A stretch of DNA of 61,558 nucleotides, from contig JAJDBT010000075.1 in assembly GCA_029261215.1 (NCBI GenBank), positions 1 to 61,558 of the forward strand. The letters are read 5' to 3'. The notes below the pieces were generated by a model, which saw only the letters and a program-made list of their open reading frames with translations, had not been told where the DNA came from and did not search any database. The DNA is from Nitrospirota bacterium (GTDB taxonomy: Bacteria; Nitrospirota; Nitrospiria; SBBL01; JAADHI01). Position numbers and translations under genes: made by a program. Positions 27,643 to 37,349 of the stretch are shown here, piece after piece. The number at the start of each line of letters is the position of its first letter. The stretch's first letter is position 1.

Positions 27643-29172
27643 TTACGAGGTAGCGCCCAGGTTAAAATCGCTGATATCTGACTTGAGTTGGGTGGATAAT
27701 TCTGTGAGCCTTTTCGCGTTGAGCGCGGTTTGTTTTGTGGTCGTGGCAAAAGACCGCGTGACCCGGTCGATATCGGACATGGCTTCAACCACTTGTTCGG
27801 CCGCCGATTTTTGTTGTTGTGTTGCGACTGAAATTTCCTTAACCACTTGAGCGGTGTCTGAGACCATTTCCAAGCCCTTGTCGCTCCACTTGGTCGTTTC
27901 CTCAACACTCATAATCGTGGCATTCATTTCAGATTGAATCTCATGAATCAATTGTCGAATATCGCTTGTTGATTCAACGGAGCGCTCAGCAAGCTTTCCG
28001 ACTTCTGCCGCGACGACGGCAAATCCTCTTCCGGCTTCTCCCGCTCTGGCGGCTTCAATGGCTGCGTTGAGTGCGAGCAGGTTGATGCGGTCAGACATTT
28101 CGTCAATCAATTTGGTGATGTTTCCGATCGATTGCGATTTTTCCCCTAAGGCCAGGATTTTTTTTGTAACGAGGTCTACATTCGTCTTGATGCCCTTCAT
28201 GCCTTTCAGGGTTTCCTCTGCGGATTGCGCCACATCTTGTGCGTTTTCGGCAATGCGGCCTGCTGTTTGAGAAAGCTCTTCAATCGTTGTGGAGACTTCT
28301 GTTACGGTTGAGGATTGTTCTGCTGCGCCCTCGGCTTGTTGATTGGCGCCCAGATTAATCTCGGAGGCTGAAATATTAATCTGAAGGCCCGCATCGCGAA
28401 TGCCCTGCATGATTCCGCGAAAACTGCCCATCATCAGGTTGAAGGAGGTTGCAAGTTGGCCCAGTTCATCGTCGGATTCTACCGGGACATTGAGCGTCAA
28501 ATCTCCTTTTGCAATCTGTCTCGCTGCGGCCGTCAACTTGTCGAGCGGTTTGCTTAAGGTTTTAACCATCCAGATTGAAACAATGCCCATAATGGCGAGT
28601 GCAACACAGGTTGCAAATAGAAAAATGGCCAATCCCGTTTGATATTCCTTTCGTGTTTTACTCAATACATCGGCCATTTTTTCCTGCCGGATTTTTACAC
28701 CTTCTTTCAAGCGTTCAGAAATCATTGTCCGCGCTGTCGCCATTCTTCTGAGATCTTCAAATAGCTGTTCTTCTGTGCTTCCCGTAATCATTTTCTGTGT
28801 TGTATCTCGGGTTAAGGTGTAATATTCCTGAAATTCCTCAGAAATGGCATTCAATACGTCGCGATCTACGACGGGATTATTATTTTCCCGTGTGATTCTG
28901 CTTAAAAAGGCGTCTCTTTGCTTATCATTTATTTTCAGTATGATTTCATCGGCAAAGGAAACGGCGTCTTCAAAGCCCCGTTGCGTCAAAGTTAAAATTT
29001 CTTGAAGTTCTTGGCTCATTTGCAGTGCGGGGAAGTAACCTTCTTCAATGTTGGCCAGAAGTGTCGTATTTTTGCGATGCCCTTCTCCCATAATGACCAG
29101 AAGCGTAATCATCGCGCCTGCAGCAATGATGGGAAGAATAAATATTTTGTATTTAAATTTTAGGTTCTTAAT
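27643..29172 (-). CDS. Methyl-accepting chemotaxis protein (likely ATT start)
   Basis: Chemoreceptor with an N-terminal TM, a four-helix-bundle-like periplasmic domain, TM2 (about 183-205), HAMP and a signalling domain with an intact hairpin ([20 protein letters not shown]). The first ATG (29112) would cut away most of TM1. The open frame continues upstream without ATG, GTG or TTG to ATT at 29172, which has AGGGAG six nt upstream (29179-29184). It restores [20 protein letters not shown], a normal basic-then-hydrophobic TM1. I therefore place the start at ATT; 29112 is the conservative alternative. The C-terminus lacks the CheR-tethering pentapeptide. Confidence 0.88.
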   Translation of the reverse strand: MKNLKFKYKIFILPIIAAGAMITLLVIMGEGHRKNTTLLANIEEGYFPALQMSQELQEILTLTQRGFEDAVSFADEIILKINDKQRDAFLSRITRENNNPVVDRDVLNAISEEFQEYYTLTRDTTQKMITGSTEEQLFEDLRRMATARTMISERLKEGVKIRQEKMADVLSKTRKEYQTGLAIFLFATCVALAIMGIVSIWMVKTLSKPLDKLTAAARQIAKGDLTLNVPVESDDELGQLATSFNLMMGSFRGIMQGIRDAGLQINISASEINLGANQQAEGAAEQSSTVTEVSTTIEELSQTAGRIAENAQDVAQSAEETLKGMKGIKTNVDLVTKKILALGEKSQSIGNITKLIDEMSDRINLLALNAAIEAARAGEAGRGFAVVAAEVGKLAERSVESTSDIRQLIHEIQSEMNATIMSVEETTKWSDKGLEMVSDTAQVVKEISVATQQQKSAAEQVVEAMSDIDRVTRSFATTTKQTALNAKRLTELSTQLKSDISDFNLGATS

Positions 29173-29519
29173 GATCGTCTCCCTGTCAGAACGATATCCA
29201 TATTTTGTTTCCTGGGTATTTTATCTTGATCGGCCGTACATTTTATGGAGATACATTTTCCTTTAAAAACAAACAGTGGAAAGCACTCTTCAATCCTGTC
29301 GGTTCTCCCCAAGATCCCTTTGTATTTTAGTTCGGACTTATTTTTAATGATATCTTGGAAATGAGTGGTGTCAATAGTCTGTGACCCGGTTTAAGGGTGT
29401 TGTGACCGTTTGTATTGATGATCCACTGTTCTTTTTTGCTCACCTGCTGATGGGATGCTCTTTCTCTGCAGATCTCATTTGTTTGTTTTAAAACATAAAA
29501 AGCCATTGCCGATTTAAAA

Positions 29520-29573
29520 TGTCCTAAAAAAGTGTAACTTTTTTGTGTTTGATGGGTCTATCCCATTAGGACA
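29520..29573. promoter_or_regulatory. Inverted repeats in the region before the DUF2892 genes
   Basis: In the ~450-bp gene-free stretch 29173-29621, TGTCCTAA (29520-29527) is mirrored by TTAGGACA (29566-29573). A smaller hairpin ATGGG/CCCAT lies just inside the right arm. It could be an operator for the small membrane genes that follow. Nothing else in the stretch is recognised. Confidence 0.25.
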
Positions 29574-29621
29574 AAGGAATATGGATTTAAGAAAGAAGTC
29601 CTTGTTAAAGGAGGTAGAGGG

Positions 29622-29825
29622 ATGAACATTGAACGGGCCCTTCGTTTAATTGCTGGGGCATTCATTATTTTAAGTCTGGTTTTGTCCACTATGCACAGCC
29701 CCTATTGGCTTTTCTTTACGGGTTTTGTGGGACTCAACCTGTTTCAATCGGGGATCACCAACTGGTGTCCGATGATGTGGTTTTTAAAAAAACTGGGTCT
29801 CAAGCATGCTGAAAGCGTATCATAA
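29622..29825 (+). CDS. DUF2892 family small membrane protein
   Basis: The 67-residue protein has two hydrophobic helices (about 7-22 and 28-44) and the family pattern NIERALRLIAGAFII...GLNLFQSGITNWCPM, as in DUF2892/YgaP-type membrane domains. AAAGGAGG lies about 8 nt upstream of the ATG. A second DUF2892 gene follows 15 nt later. Such domains often accompany rhodanese or sulfur-handling proteins, but here they precede an RND exporter. Function unknown. Confidence 0.8.
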   Translation: MNIERALRLIAGAFIILSLVLSTMHSPYWLFFTGFVGLNLFQSGITNWCPMMWFLKKLGLKHAESVS

Positions 29826-29840
29826 ATAGGAGGGAAAATC

Positions 29841-30071
29841 ATGAAATGCAATGTGGGTAAAACAGACCGTATTTTACGAATTTTACTAGGAATTATGGTC
29901 ATGGGCATCGGGGTTTCAGTCGGCAGTTGGTGGGGGGCCATCGGGCTTGTTCCGCTTTTGACCGGCTTGGCCGCGCGCTGCCCGGCCTATCAATTATTCG
30001 GCCTTTCCAGCTGTGCGAATAAGAAAGAAATACACGATGACAGTGCATTTACCGGACATCACGTCGGCTAA
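29841..30071 (+). CDS. DUF2892 family small membrane protein
   Basis: The 76-residue protein starts MKCNVGKTDRILRILLGIMV, the standard DUF2892 opening, and contains two hydrophobic helices plus GLAARCPAYQLFGLSSC. TAGGAGGG precedes the ATG. It is a paralogue of the preceding gene and is followed 16 nt later by the RND exporter, so the three are probably one transcription unit. Confidence 0.82.
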   Translation: MKCNVGKTDRILRILLGIMVMGIGVSVGSWWGAIGLVPLLTGLAARCPAYQLFGLSSCANKKEIHDDSAFTGHHVG

Positions 30072-30087
30072 TCTATAAAGGTGTCCG

Positions 30088-31068
30088 ATGAAACGCATAC
30101 TTAATTACCCGAAGCTCATCACGGTTTTGATGGCGCTGACCACCCTTGGATTCATCCTGGTGGCGGCACTGCCGAGCCTGTGGCCTGATCGATTTCCAGC
30201 GCTGCATTCGATCCATGTCGATACCGACCCGGAAAACATGCTGCCCTCGGACGAGCCCGCCCGTGTCTTTCACAACGACATGAAAAAGAAGATGTCGCTC
30301 CACGACATGGTGGTACTGGGCGTCGTCAACGAAAACCATCCGGAAGGTGTTTTTAATCGCGCCTCCCTTGAAAAAATCTTTGAGCTGACGGAATACGCCA
30401 AGACCCTGCGCTGGCCCGACCCCAAAAACCCGGAGGAGAAGATCGGGGTGGTGGAGATGGATCTCTTGGCGCTTTCGACGGTGGACAATATGGCGCAGGG
30501 CGGACTGGGCGTCGTGACCTTTGAGTGGCTCATGCCCCGCCCGCCCCTTAATGATGCGGAGGCCCTCGCCATTCGGCAAAAGGCGGCGCGGATTCCCTTT
30601 TTAAACGGCACGCTCATTTCCGAGGATGGTCAGGCCGTGGCGATTTATATTCCCATTACCTCTAAGGAAGTCAGTCATCGTGTCGCCATGGCTCTGGAAG
30701 AAAAGATCGCCACCTTCAGTGGCGACGAGGATTTTCACATTACCGGCCTCCCGGTCGCGGAAGACACTTTTGGCGTAGAAATGTTTATTCAAATGGCGAT
30801 TTCGGCCCCCATTGCCATGATCGTAATTTTTCTACTGATGTATTACTTTTTTCGGCGGATTGTGCTGATTGTTTCGCCAATGATTGTTGCAGTCGTTTCA
30901 GTGATTTGGACGATGGGTTTTCTGATTGCCAGCGGAAACACGATCCATATCATGAGTTCGATGATCCCGATTTTTATCATGCCCATTGCCGTGCTCGACG
31001 CCATTCATATCCTTTCCGATTTTTTTGATGTTTACGATGAAAAAAAAAACGGAAGGAAATTGTACTAG
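30088..31068 (+). CDS. RND/MMPL-family exporter, N-terminal part (frameshifted at A10)
   Basis: Encodes TM1, the first large periplasmic domain (about 30-230) and the first block of MMPL helices (about 232-320), ending artificially at DEKKNGRKLY. The natural continuation, RKEIVLEVMKTLFKPMLYTT, lies in the -1 frame. The switch point is a run of ten A at 31040-31049. Re-reading one A, or adding one A in the transcript, fuses this ORF to the next. The product is an inner-membrane transporter of the RND superfamily (MMPL/hopanoid-lipid exporter type). Either it is a recent frameshift, a base-calling error, or slippage-dependent expression. Confidence 0.8.
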   Translation: MKRILNYPKLITVLMALTTLGFILVAALPSLWPDRFPALHSIHVDTDPENMLPSDEPARVFHNDMKKKMSLHDMVVLGVVNENHPEGVFNRASLEKIFELTEYAKTLRWPDPKNPEEKIGVVEMDLLALSTVDNMAQGGLGVVTFEWLMPRPPLNDAEALAIRQKAARIPFLNGTLISEDGQAVAIYIPITSKEVSHRVAMALEEKIATFSGDEDFHITGLPVAEDTFGVEMFIQMAISAPIAMIVIFLLMYYFFRRIVLIVSPMIVAVVSVIWTMGFLIASGNTIHIMSSMIPIFIMPIAVLDAIHILSDFFDVYDEKKNGRKLY

Positions 31069-31070
31069 AA

Positions 31071-32777
31071 GTGATGAAAACCCTTTTTAAGCCGATGCTT
31101 TACACCACGCTTACGACAATGGCCGGATTCGCCTCGCTCGCTTTTACGCCGATCCCTCCGGTAAAAACCTTTGGTTTGTTTATCGCTTTCGGGGTCTTTG
31201 TTGCTTGGTTTTGGACGATGATTTTTATCCCGGCTTCGATCATGTTTATTCCAAAAAGGATGTTGCAAAACTTTGGATTGAAACAGGAAAAACGCGTCAA
31301 TAAAAACCCCTCCAAAATGCTCCGTTTTCTTGAATCGATGGGAGAAGTGACATATCAACAGCCAAAGCGGGTGATCGGAGTGACTGTTCTACTTGCATTT
31401 GTTGCGGTATATGGGATTTTACAAATTCGGATCAACGACAACCCGATTCTTTGGTTTAATGCTTCCCACCCGATTCGCATTGCGGATCGGATTTTGAACG
31501 AACATTTTGGCGGAACCTACATGGCATATTTAAGCCTCGAACCGGAGGTCATAGCGGGTGAGCCAGGCCAGTATGTTGAGGGTTTCACGAAGGACCTGTC
31601 GGCCCATGTCAAAAAACAGGAGGGTCTCATCCCGATGATTGGGGATGTTGCGGTACAGACGAATATCGAAGCAGAGCATTTGCGAGACGAGGGACTTTTG
31701 GGGGGAGTTTTTCTTGATCGACTTGAAAGTTTTATCAACAATAAACTGGACACGGCCTCCCTTGAAACAATGGAGGCCTGGGAAGAAATGCTTCTCGTGA
31801 TCGATCAGCAAGGCCAGAAAGACCAAACATTCAAACAACCTGAGGTTTTGCAGTATATGGCGCAGCTGCAAATGCACTTGCTGAATACTGGCATCGTTGG
31901 AAAATCCAATTCATTGGCCGATGTGGTCAAAACCGTGCATCGTGAACTCTTGTTAGGGGAAGATGCGGCCTATCGCATTCCGGGTACGGCCAATGCCGTG
32001 GCACAAACCTTGATCACTTATCAAAACAGCCACAGGCCTCAAGATCTCTGGCATTTCGTGACGCCGGACTACCGGACAACGTCCATTTGGGTGCAACTAA
32101 AAAGCGGCGACAATATCGACATGGCCCAGGTCGTTCAAAGCGTTGATCAGTTTATTCAAAGCACGCCACCGCCCATGCCGTTGAAACATCAGTGGTTTGG
32201 ATTAACCTATATCAATGTCATCTGGCAGGAAAAAATGGTCAGCGGTATGCTGGAAGCCTTTATTGGCAGCTTTGTGATTGTGCTTCTTATGATGATCGTT
32301 CTTTTTCGTTCGGTGCTTTGGGGTGTGCTTTCAATGATCCCGCTGACCCTCACCATTGCGCTCATTTATGGCATGATTGGTCTTATCGGGAAGGATTACG
32401 ATATGCCGGTGGCCGTGCTTTCTTCTTTGAGTCTGGGGCTTTCGATCGATTATGCGATTCATTTTCTGGTACGTTCCCGAACGCTTCATGAAAAATATGG
32501 GACTTGGGCGAAGGCCCACAGACATGCTTTTGGAGAGCCGGTTCGAGCTATTGTGAGGAACGCGATTGTCGTTGGTGTGGGTTTTCTCCCCTTACTGGCT
32601 GCACCGCTGGTGCCCTATCAAACGGTTGGCTTCTTCATCGCGGCCATTTTATTGTCTGCGGGTGCGACAACAGTTGTCATTCTTCCGGCGCTCATCACGT
32701 TAATGGAGCCCTGGCTTTTCCCACAAAAACACGCTGTGACTCCGGCAAGTCCTGATTTGAAAGGAGGTGCTTTTTGA
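31071..32777 (+). CDS. RND/MMPL-family exporter, C-terminal part
   Basis: Continues the exporter from the end of the first MMPL membrane block through the second periplasmic domain (about 100-390) and the second membrane block (about 395-545; LSLGLSIDYAIHFLVRSR is the conserved MMPL helix). Read together with 30088-31068 it gives about 895 residues, a normal size. It would start at GTG 31071 only if translated separately; no ribosome binding site supports that. The downstream LolA-like and barrel genes overlap, forming a probable envelope export set. Confidence 0.85.
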   Translation: MMKTLFKPMLYTTLTTMAGFASLAFTPIPPVKTFGLFIAFGVFVAWFWTMIFIPASIMFIPKRMLQNFGLKQEKRVNKNPSKMLRFLESMGEVTYQQPKRVIGVTVLLAFVAVYGILQIRINDNPILWFNASHPIRIADRILNEHFGGTYMAYLSLEPEVIAGEPGQYVEGFTKDLSAHVKKQEGLIPMIGDVAVQTNIEAEHLRDEGLLGGVFLDRLESFINNKLDTASLETMEAWEEMLLVIDQQGQKDQTFKQPEVLQYMAQLQMHLLNTGIVGKSNSLADVVKTVHRELLLGEDAAYRIPGTANAVAQTLITYQNSHRPQDLWHFVTPDYRTTSIWVQLKSGDNIDMAQVVQSVDQFIQSTPPPMPLKHQWFGLTYINVIWQEKMVSGMLEAFIGSFVIVLLMMIVLFRSVLWGVLSMIPLTLTIALIYGMIGLIGKDYDMPVAVLSSLSLGLSIDYAIHFLVRSRTLHEKYGTWAKAHRHAFGEPVRAIVRNAIVVGVGFLPLLAAPLVPYQTVGFFIAAILLSAGATTVVILPALITLMEPWLFPQKHAVTPASPDLKGGAF

Positions 32778-33586
32778 AAAATCGTTATGTTCAGTTGATT
32801 TTGTCCCTATTCTTGTTGATGGTTCTTTCCCGCCCAGGTTTTTCGGCGGATACCGATTTAAGCGCCGAAGCGATTGTCGAAAAAGCGGTTCAAGCGGCCT
32901 ATTACCAGGGGAAGGACGGGCGCGCGCAGGTCTCGATGAGTATTACCGACAGCCAAGGCAGGGAAAGGGAAAGACGCTTCACGCTTTTGCGCCGCAATGT
33001 TTCAGAGGCGGGTGTGATCGGGGATCAACAGTTTTATGTCTATTTTCACCGCCCGGCCGATGTGAACAAAACGGTGTTCATGGTTTGGAAAAAGGTCGGG
33101 AAAGACGATGATCGCTGGCTTTATCTGCCTGCGCTGGATTTGGTGAAACGCATCGCCGCAACGGATGAGCGCAGCAGTTTTGTCGGCTCCGACTTTTTTT
33201 ATGAAGATGTTTCGGGCCGAGGGACAAATGAAGACCATCACACCCTGCTTGAAACCCATGCCAATTTTTTTGTGATCGAAAGCCGTCCAAAAGATCCGAA
33301 CGCTGTGGAATTTTCCTCCTACAAGGCGTGGATTCACCGCACGAGCTTTGTTCCGATCAAGATTGCCTATTACAACAAAAACAAAGAAAATTACCGAACC
33401 TATGAAGCGCTCAAAGTTGAAAATATTCAGGGATTTCAAACGGTCGTCACATCGCGGATGAAAGACCTGCGCGCAAAGAGCGAAACGACCGTGCAATACA
33501 GCAAGGTCGAATACAACCTGAATCTGCCCGAAGAGATTTTTTCAGAACGCTATCTGAGAAATCCGCCCAAGAGGTTTCTTCGGTGA
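32774..33586 (+). CDS. Outer-membrane lipoprotein-sorting (LolA-like) periplasmic protein
   Basis: A signal peptide (about 1-24) precedes a LolA-type fold of the family fused or linked to RND exporters: AQVSMSITDSQGRERERRFT, YVYFHRPADVNKTVFMVWKK, RWLYLPALDLVKRI and GSDFFYEDVSGR. The TTG start is supported by AAGGAGG at 32761-32767 with 6-nt spacing and overlaps the stop of the RND gene. It likely binds the lipid or lipoprotein substrate handed over by the exporter. Overlaps the next gene by 4 nt. Confidence 0.85.
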   Translation: MKNRYVQLILSLFLLMVLSRPGFSADTDLSAEAIVEKAVQAAYYQGKDGRAQVSMSITDSQGRERERRFTLLRRNVSEAGVIGDQQFYVYFHRPADVNKTVFMVWKKVGKDDDRWLYLPALDLVKRIAATDERSSFVGSDFFYEDVSGRGTNEDHHTLLETHANFFVIESRPKDPNAVEFSSYKAWIHRTSFVPIKIAYYNKNKENYRTYEALKVENIQGFQTVVTSRMKDLRAKSETTVQYSKVEYNLNLPEEIFSERYLRNPPKRFLR

Positions 33587-35067
33587 AAAAATCGACGGCT
33601 CAATGGAGCGGACATTTACTCGGCTTCGTGGTGGTTTTTTCTGCGTTTTTTATCGCCTCGGTTCCACTCCTCGCACAGGAGGCCCCGACGCTTCCGCCCG
33701 GTATTGAGGAACCCCGACCCAAAAAACCGGAGACGCAAAACGGCGGCCCGGCCTTGCCGGAAGGCTTGGGCAGTGAACTGACTCCAGATATGCCGACACT
33801 TCCCTCGGGTTTGAATGATGGGCTTTCCCCGACGAAAGAAAGTAATCAACCCTCCACCGTTGTTCCTCTGGGATTTTCTGGATTTTGGGAAGCTCTGGGC
33901 GGAGGGCGTATCCAAAACGATCCGAATGAAAAAGAGGTTTCCATCGCGGAAACCCGGCTGCAAGTACAGTTGGAGCAGAGCATCCAGCAAACCACGTTTC
34001 ATCTGACGGCCGATTTTCTCTACGATCCGGTGCTGGATCGGCATGACATCGACCTCGAAAAAGGGGAAGGAATGATCGATCTCAGGGAAGCCCGTGTGCT
34101 TTTAAGACCAGGAGAGGTCATTGATCTTAACATCGGACGGCAGATTCTGACCTGGGGTACCGGCGATTTGATTTTTATCAATGACCTCTTCCCGAAGGAT
34201 TGGAACGCCTTCTTTATCGGCCGCGACACCGAATATCTTAAAGCGCCGTCCGACGCGGTCAAGGCTTCATTGTTTAGCGCCTTGGCAAACCTTGATATCG
34301 TGTACACGCCCCGTTTTGATCCGGACCGTTTCATCGATGGGCAGCGAATTTCCTATTTCAACGCACAATCCGGCCGCCGCGCCGGGCGAAACGCAGTGGT
34401 TCAGGCAGACACGCCGGATGAATGGTTCGACGATGATGAAATCGCATGGCGGCTTTATCAAAACATCAGGGGCATTGAAGTGGCCTTTTATGGATATCGC
34501 GGATACTGGAAATCCCCCGGCGGTTTCGATCTCAATACCGGACAAGCGATTTTTCCTGCATTGTCCGTCTATGGCGGCTCAGCCAGAAGCGCCGTTTGGG
34601 ATGGCATCGGAAATCTTGAAGTCGGTTATTACAATTCCGAAGACGACTCGGATGGGGATGACCCTCTCGTCCGGAACAGCGAATTCCGGTTTTTAGCGGG
34701 CTACGAACAGGAAATCGTGCAAAATCTTACCGCCGGGTTTCAATATTATCTGGAGCACATGCTTGACCATGCCGCGTATGTGCGCACTCTCCCAGTCGTC
34801 AGCCCAAAGGCTGACGAGAACCGGCATGTTGTCACTCTTCGTTTGACACAGCTCCTGATGAATCAAGATCTCATGCTCTCGCTCTTCACCTTTTATTCTC
34901 CCTCGGACGAGGACGTCTATCTCCGCCCCAAGGCCGAGTACAAACTCGACGATTTCTGGTCAGTGGCCGTTGGCGGAAACATATTTTTTGGGAAAGAACA
35001 GCACACCTTCTTCGGGCAGTTCAAGGAAAACAGTAATGTATACGCAGGGGTGCGGTACGGGTTTTGA
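33583..35067 (+). CDS. DUF1302-like outer-membrane beta-barrel protein
   Basis: A signal peptide (to about residue 32, ...LLAQEA) is followed by a Pro-rich linker (about 33-90) and a long beta-strand-rich region with REARVLLRPGEVIDLNIGRQ and WGTGDLIFINDLFPKDWN, as in DUF1302 barrels. The protein ends GVRYGF, with a terminal Phe suited to Bam recognition. It is translationally coupled (GTG within the LolA-like stop region). In such operons the barrel is thought to accept the RND cargo; that is inference. Confidence 0.82.
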   Translation: MKKSTAQWSGHLLGFVVVFSAFFIASVPLLAQEAPTLPPGIEEPRPKKPETQNGGPALPEGLGSELTPDMPTLPSGLNDGLSPTKESNQPSTVVPLGFSGFWEALGGGRIQNDPNEKEVSIAETRLQVQLEQSIQQTTFHLTADFLYDPVLDRHDIDLEKGEGMIDLREARVLLRPGEVIDLNIGRQILTWGTGDLIFINDLFPKDWNAFFIGRDTEYLKAPSDAVKASLFSALANLDIVYTPRFDPDRFIDGQRISYFNAQSGRRAGRNAVVQADTPDEWFDDDEIAWRLYQNIRGIEVAFYGYRGYWKSPGGFDLNTGQAIFPALSVYGGSARSAVWDGIGNLEVGYYNSEDDSDGDDPLVRNSEFRFLAGYEQEIVQNLTAGFQYYLEHMLDHAAYVRTLPVVSPKADENRHVVTLRLTQLLMNQDLMLSLFTFYSPSDEDVYLRPKAEYKLDDFWSVAVGGNIFFGKEQHTFFGQFKENSNVYAGVRYGF

Positions 35068-35211
35068 TCCATACGATAGGGGATAATGGGTTTTTTAGAA
35101 AAGCAGGGAAATATTGTAGGTTGCTTATTTTTAATGATGAAAAACAACTATGAATGGGGGACTATTGGATAGTAATGTGAATGTCTATTGAGGGGTTTCA
35201 TGGGTTTGAAT

Positions 35212-35251
35212 AAAAAAACCCGCCGACCAATGAAGTCGACGGGTTTTTTAT
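35212..35251. terminator. Bidirectional terminator between barrel gene and csp
   Basis: AAAAAACCCGCCGAC is followed by a 6-7 nt loop and GTCGACGGGTTTTTT. The stem is 9 bp with one mismatch, and A/T runs on both sides let it work for the rightward barrel operon and the leftward csp gene. Confidence 0.8.
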
Positions 35252-35266
35252 TACAATAAAATTATG

Positions 35267-35470
35267 TTAGGAAATTTTACTGACGTTGACGGCTTGTGGG
35301 CCTTTTTGGCCTTGGGTGATTTCAAACTCGACTTCGTCGCCCTCATCAAGGGATTTGTAGCCATCACCGGCAATCGCTGAAAAGTGGACAAAAACATCAT
35401 CCCCTTCTTCAGGTGTGATAAAACCAAAACCCTTGCTGCCGTTAAACCATTTTACTGTTCCTTTGCTCAC
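35267..35470 (-). CDS. Cold-shock-domain protein (CspA family)
   Basis: The 67-residue single-stranded nucleic-acid-binding protein has RNP1 (KGFGFITPE) and RNP2 (DVFVHFSAI) motifs and the typical GTVKWFN start. ACAGGAGAA precedes the ATG. It is preceded by a gene-free leader of roughly 300 bp, common for csp mRNAs, containing a stem-loop at 35547-35574. It acts as an RNA chaperone. Confidence 0.95.
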   Translation of the reverse strand: MSKGTVKWFNGSKGFGFITPEEGDDVFVHFSAIAGDGYKSLDEGDEVEFEITQGQKGPQAVNVSKIS

Positions 35471-35537
35471 TGTGTATTTCTCCTGTTATGTTATCAGCAA
35501 TCCGCTGACGAAACGTCCAAAGTTAGCTCAAATTACC

Positions 35538-35574
35538 AAAAAAAAAGCTGTAGCAAATTGGAAAGAGCTACAGC
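35538..35574 (-). terminator. Intrinsic terminator or leader attenuator between comM and csp
   Basis: On the minus strand GCTGTAGC (35574-35567) pairs perfectly with GCTACAGC (35554-35547) and is followed by nine T (35546-35538). It lies about 210 nt beyond the comM stop and 70 nt before csp, so it terminates comM read-through or attenuates csp transcripts begun upstream. The remaining 35575-35783 shows no gene. Confidence 0.65.
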
Positions 35575-35783
35575 AAATTGCTTTTTCTGTTCACTTTCGT
35601 ACTATGGACCTGTCATTTTATACCACAACAGCAGGTAGAAATCAAACAATTAAAAATCAAAGCCGATGTATAGATATTTTTAGATGGGTGTGTCTAAAAC
35701 GAAGGGGGAAATCTTGTGTATGAAGGCGTTCGCTTTGGTTTAGATACAGGTTTCCCAAAAAATAAATAAGAGAGCCAATTGCA

Positions 35784-37316
35784 TCAGGCAAGTATTTTTC
35801 GATCCAGGCTGCGGTATTGGATTGCTTCTGAAATGTCCGGCGTGGAAATGTCTTTTCGTTGATCAAGGTCAGCGATGGAGCGGGCAACCTTTAAAATACG
35901 ATTGTAGGCCCTGGCGGAAAGCCCTAGTTTCTCCATCGCCATTTCAAGAAGTCGTTTTGACGGCTCATCAATTTGGCAGTATTTTTTGAGATGTTTTGGC
36001 CGAAGCTGGGCATTGGATCGAATGCCATCTTCCTGATATCGTGTTAATTGAAGAGCCCTCGCTTTTTGCACACGTGTTTGAATTGATTCTGATGTTTCGT
36101 CTTTTGTTTCAATTGTGAGATCTCGAAATGGCACGGCGGGAACCTCGATATGAAGGTCGATGCGGTCAAGCAAAGGGCCGGATACTTTGGAGCGATATCG
36201 TTGAATTGTTGTGGGAGTGCAAACGCAATTACGTTGCGGATCCGTAAAGTAGCCGCAGGGGCAAGGATTCATGGCGGCCACAAGCATGATCCGTGAAGGA
36301 TAGGTCAATGAGGCGCTTGCGCGAGAAATTGTGACCTTGCCTTCTTCTAGTGGTTGCCGGAGGACTTCGAGTACGTTGCGTTTAAATTCGGGCAGCTCAT
36401 CTAAAAAAAGGACTCCGTTGTGTGCCAAACTCACCTCTCCGGGGCGGGGGACTTGTCCTCCTCCGATTAAACCGGCATCGGAAATCGTATGATGGGGCGA
36501 TCGGAAGGGGCGTGTGCGTAACAGGGGTTCACTCTCTGGCAGCAGTCCGACGACACTGTGGACTTGTGTGACCTCAAGGGATTCTTCAAAGTGCATGCGA
36601 GGTAAAATTGAGGGGAAGCGCTTGGCAAGCATTGTTTTTCCTGAGCCCGGCGGCCCGACCATGAGGATATTGTGTCCACCCGCTGCCGCAATTTCCAAAG
36701 CCCGCTTTGCGTGAGCCTGCCCTTTTACCTCTGAATAATCCTCGCTGTAACTGAGAGGCTCTGATAAAAGGTGAGGGATATTGACCGCAACCGGAGGAAG
36801 GTCGAGCCTGCCACTCGCGAACTCAATGACCTGGGGCAGGGTCTCCATGCCCAACACATGAATCCCTGCAACTACGGCCGCTTCAGCGCCATTTGCGGCG
36901 GGTAAAATGACGCCTTTTTTGCCTAAATGTTTGGCCAGAATGCCGATAGACAATGCGCCCTTAACGGGTTTTATTCGACCATCTAAAGAGAGTTCCCCTA
37001 CAATTAAATATTGGTCCAGGGCTTCTTTTAGGATGACCCCTTCCGCACTTAAAATACCAAGTGCCATGGGAAGATCAAAAGCAGCACCTTCTTTTTTTAA
37101 GTCAGCAGGGGCTAAATTGATGGTAATTTTTTTTACGGGGAAATGAAATCCGGTGTTCTTTATCGCAGAACGGAGTCGATCCTTGCTTTCTTTGACGGCC
37201 AAGTCCGGAAGTCCGACAATAGAAAGCAGGGGAAGCCCTTGCGAGAGGTCAATTTCGACATCAATCAGGTGGGCTTCCACACCAAATAAAGCGGCACTGT
37301 TGATTCTGGCAAGCAC
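35784..37316 (-). CDS. comM: ComM/YifB family Mg-chelatase-like AAA+ ATPase
   Basis: Hexameric branch-migration helicase used in natural transformation and homologous recombination. An N-terminal Lon-S5-like domain (about 1-165; LLSIVGLPDLAVKESKDRLR) precedes the AAA+ module with Walker A GPPGSGKTMLAKR, Walker B VLFLDELPEF, and a C-terminal Mg-chelatase domain with the zinc-like MNPCPCGYF...CVCT segment. Length 510 matches the family. Confidence 0.95.
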   Translation of the reverse strand: MLARINSAALFGVEAHLIDVEIDLSQGLPLLSIVGLPDLAVKESKDRLRSAIKNTGFHFPVKKITINLAPADLKKEGAAFDLPMALGILSAEGVILKEALDQYLIVGELSLDGRIKPVKGALSIGILAKHLGKKGVILPAANGAEAAVVAGIHVLGMETLPQVIEFASGRLDLPPVAVNIPHLLSEPLSYSEDYSEVKGQAHAKRALEIAAAGGHNILMVGPPGSGKTMLAKRFPSILPRMHFEESLEVTQVHSVVGLLPESEPLLRTRPFRSPHHTISDAGLIGGGQVPRPGEVSLAHNGVLFLDELPEFKRNVLEVLRQPLEEGKVTISRASASLTYPSRIMLVAAMNPCPCGYFTDPQRNCVCTPTTIQRYRSKVSGPLLDRIDLHIEVPAVPFRDLTIETKDETSESIQTRVQKARALQLTRYQEDGIRSNAQLRPKHLKKYCQIDEPSKRLLEMAMEKLGLSARAYNRILKVARSIADLDQRKDISTPDISEAIQYRSLDRKILA

Positions 37317-37349
37317 GAAGCACCCTATGTTTTGGGGGAGATAAAAATA

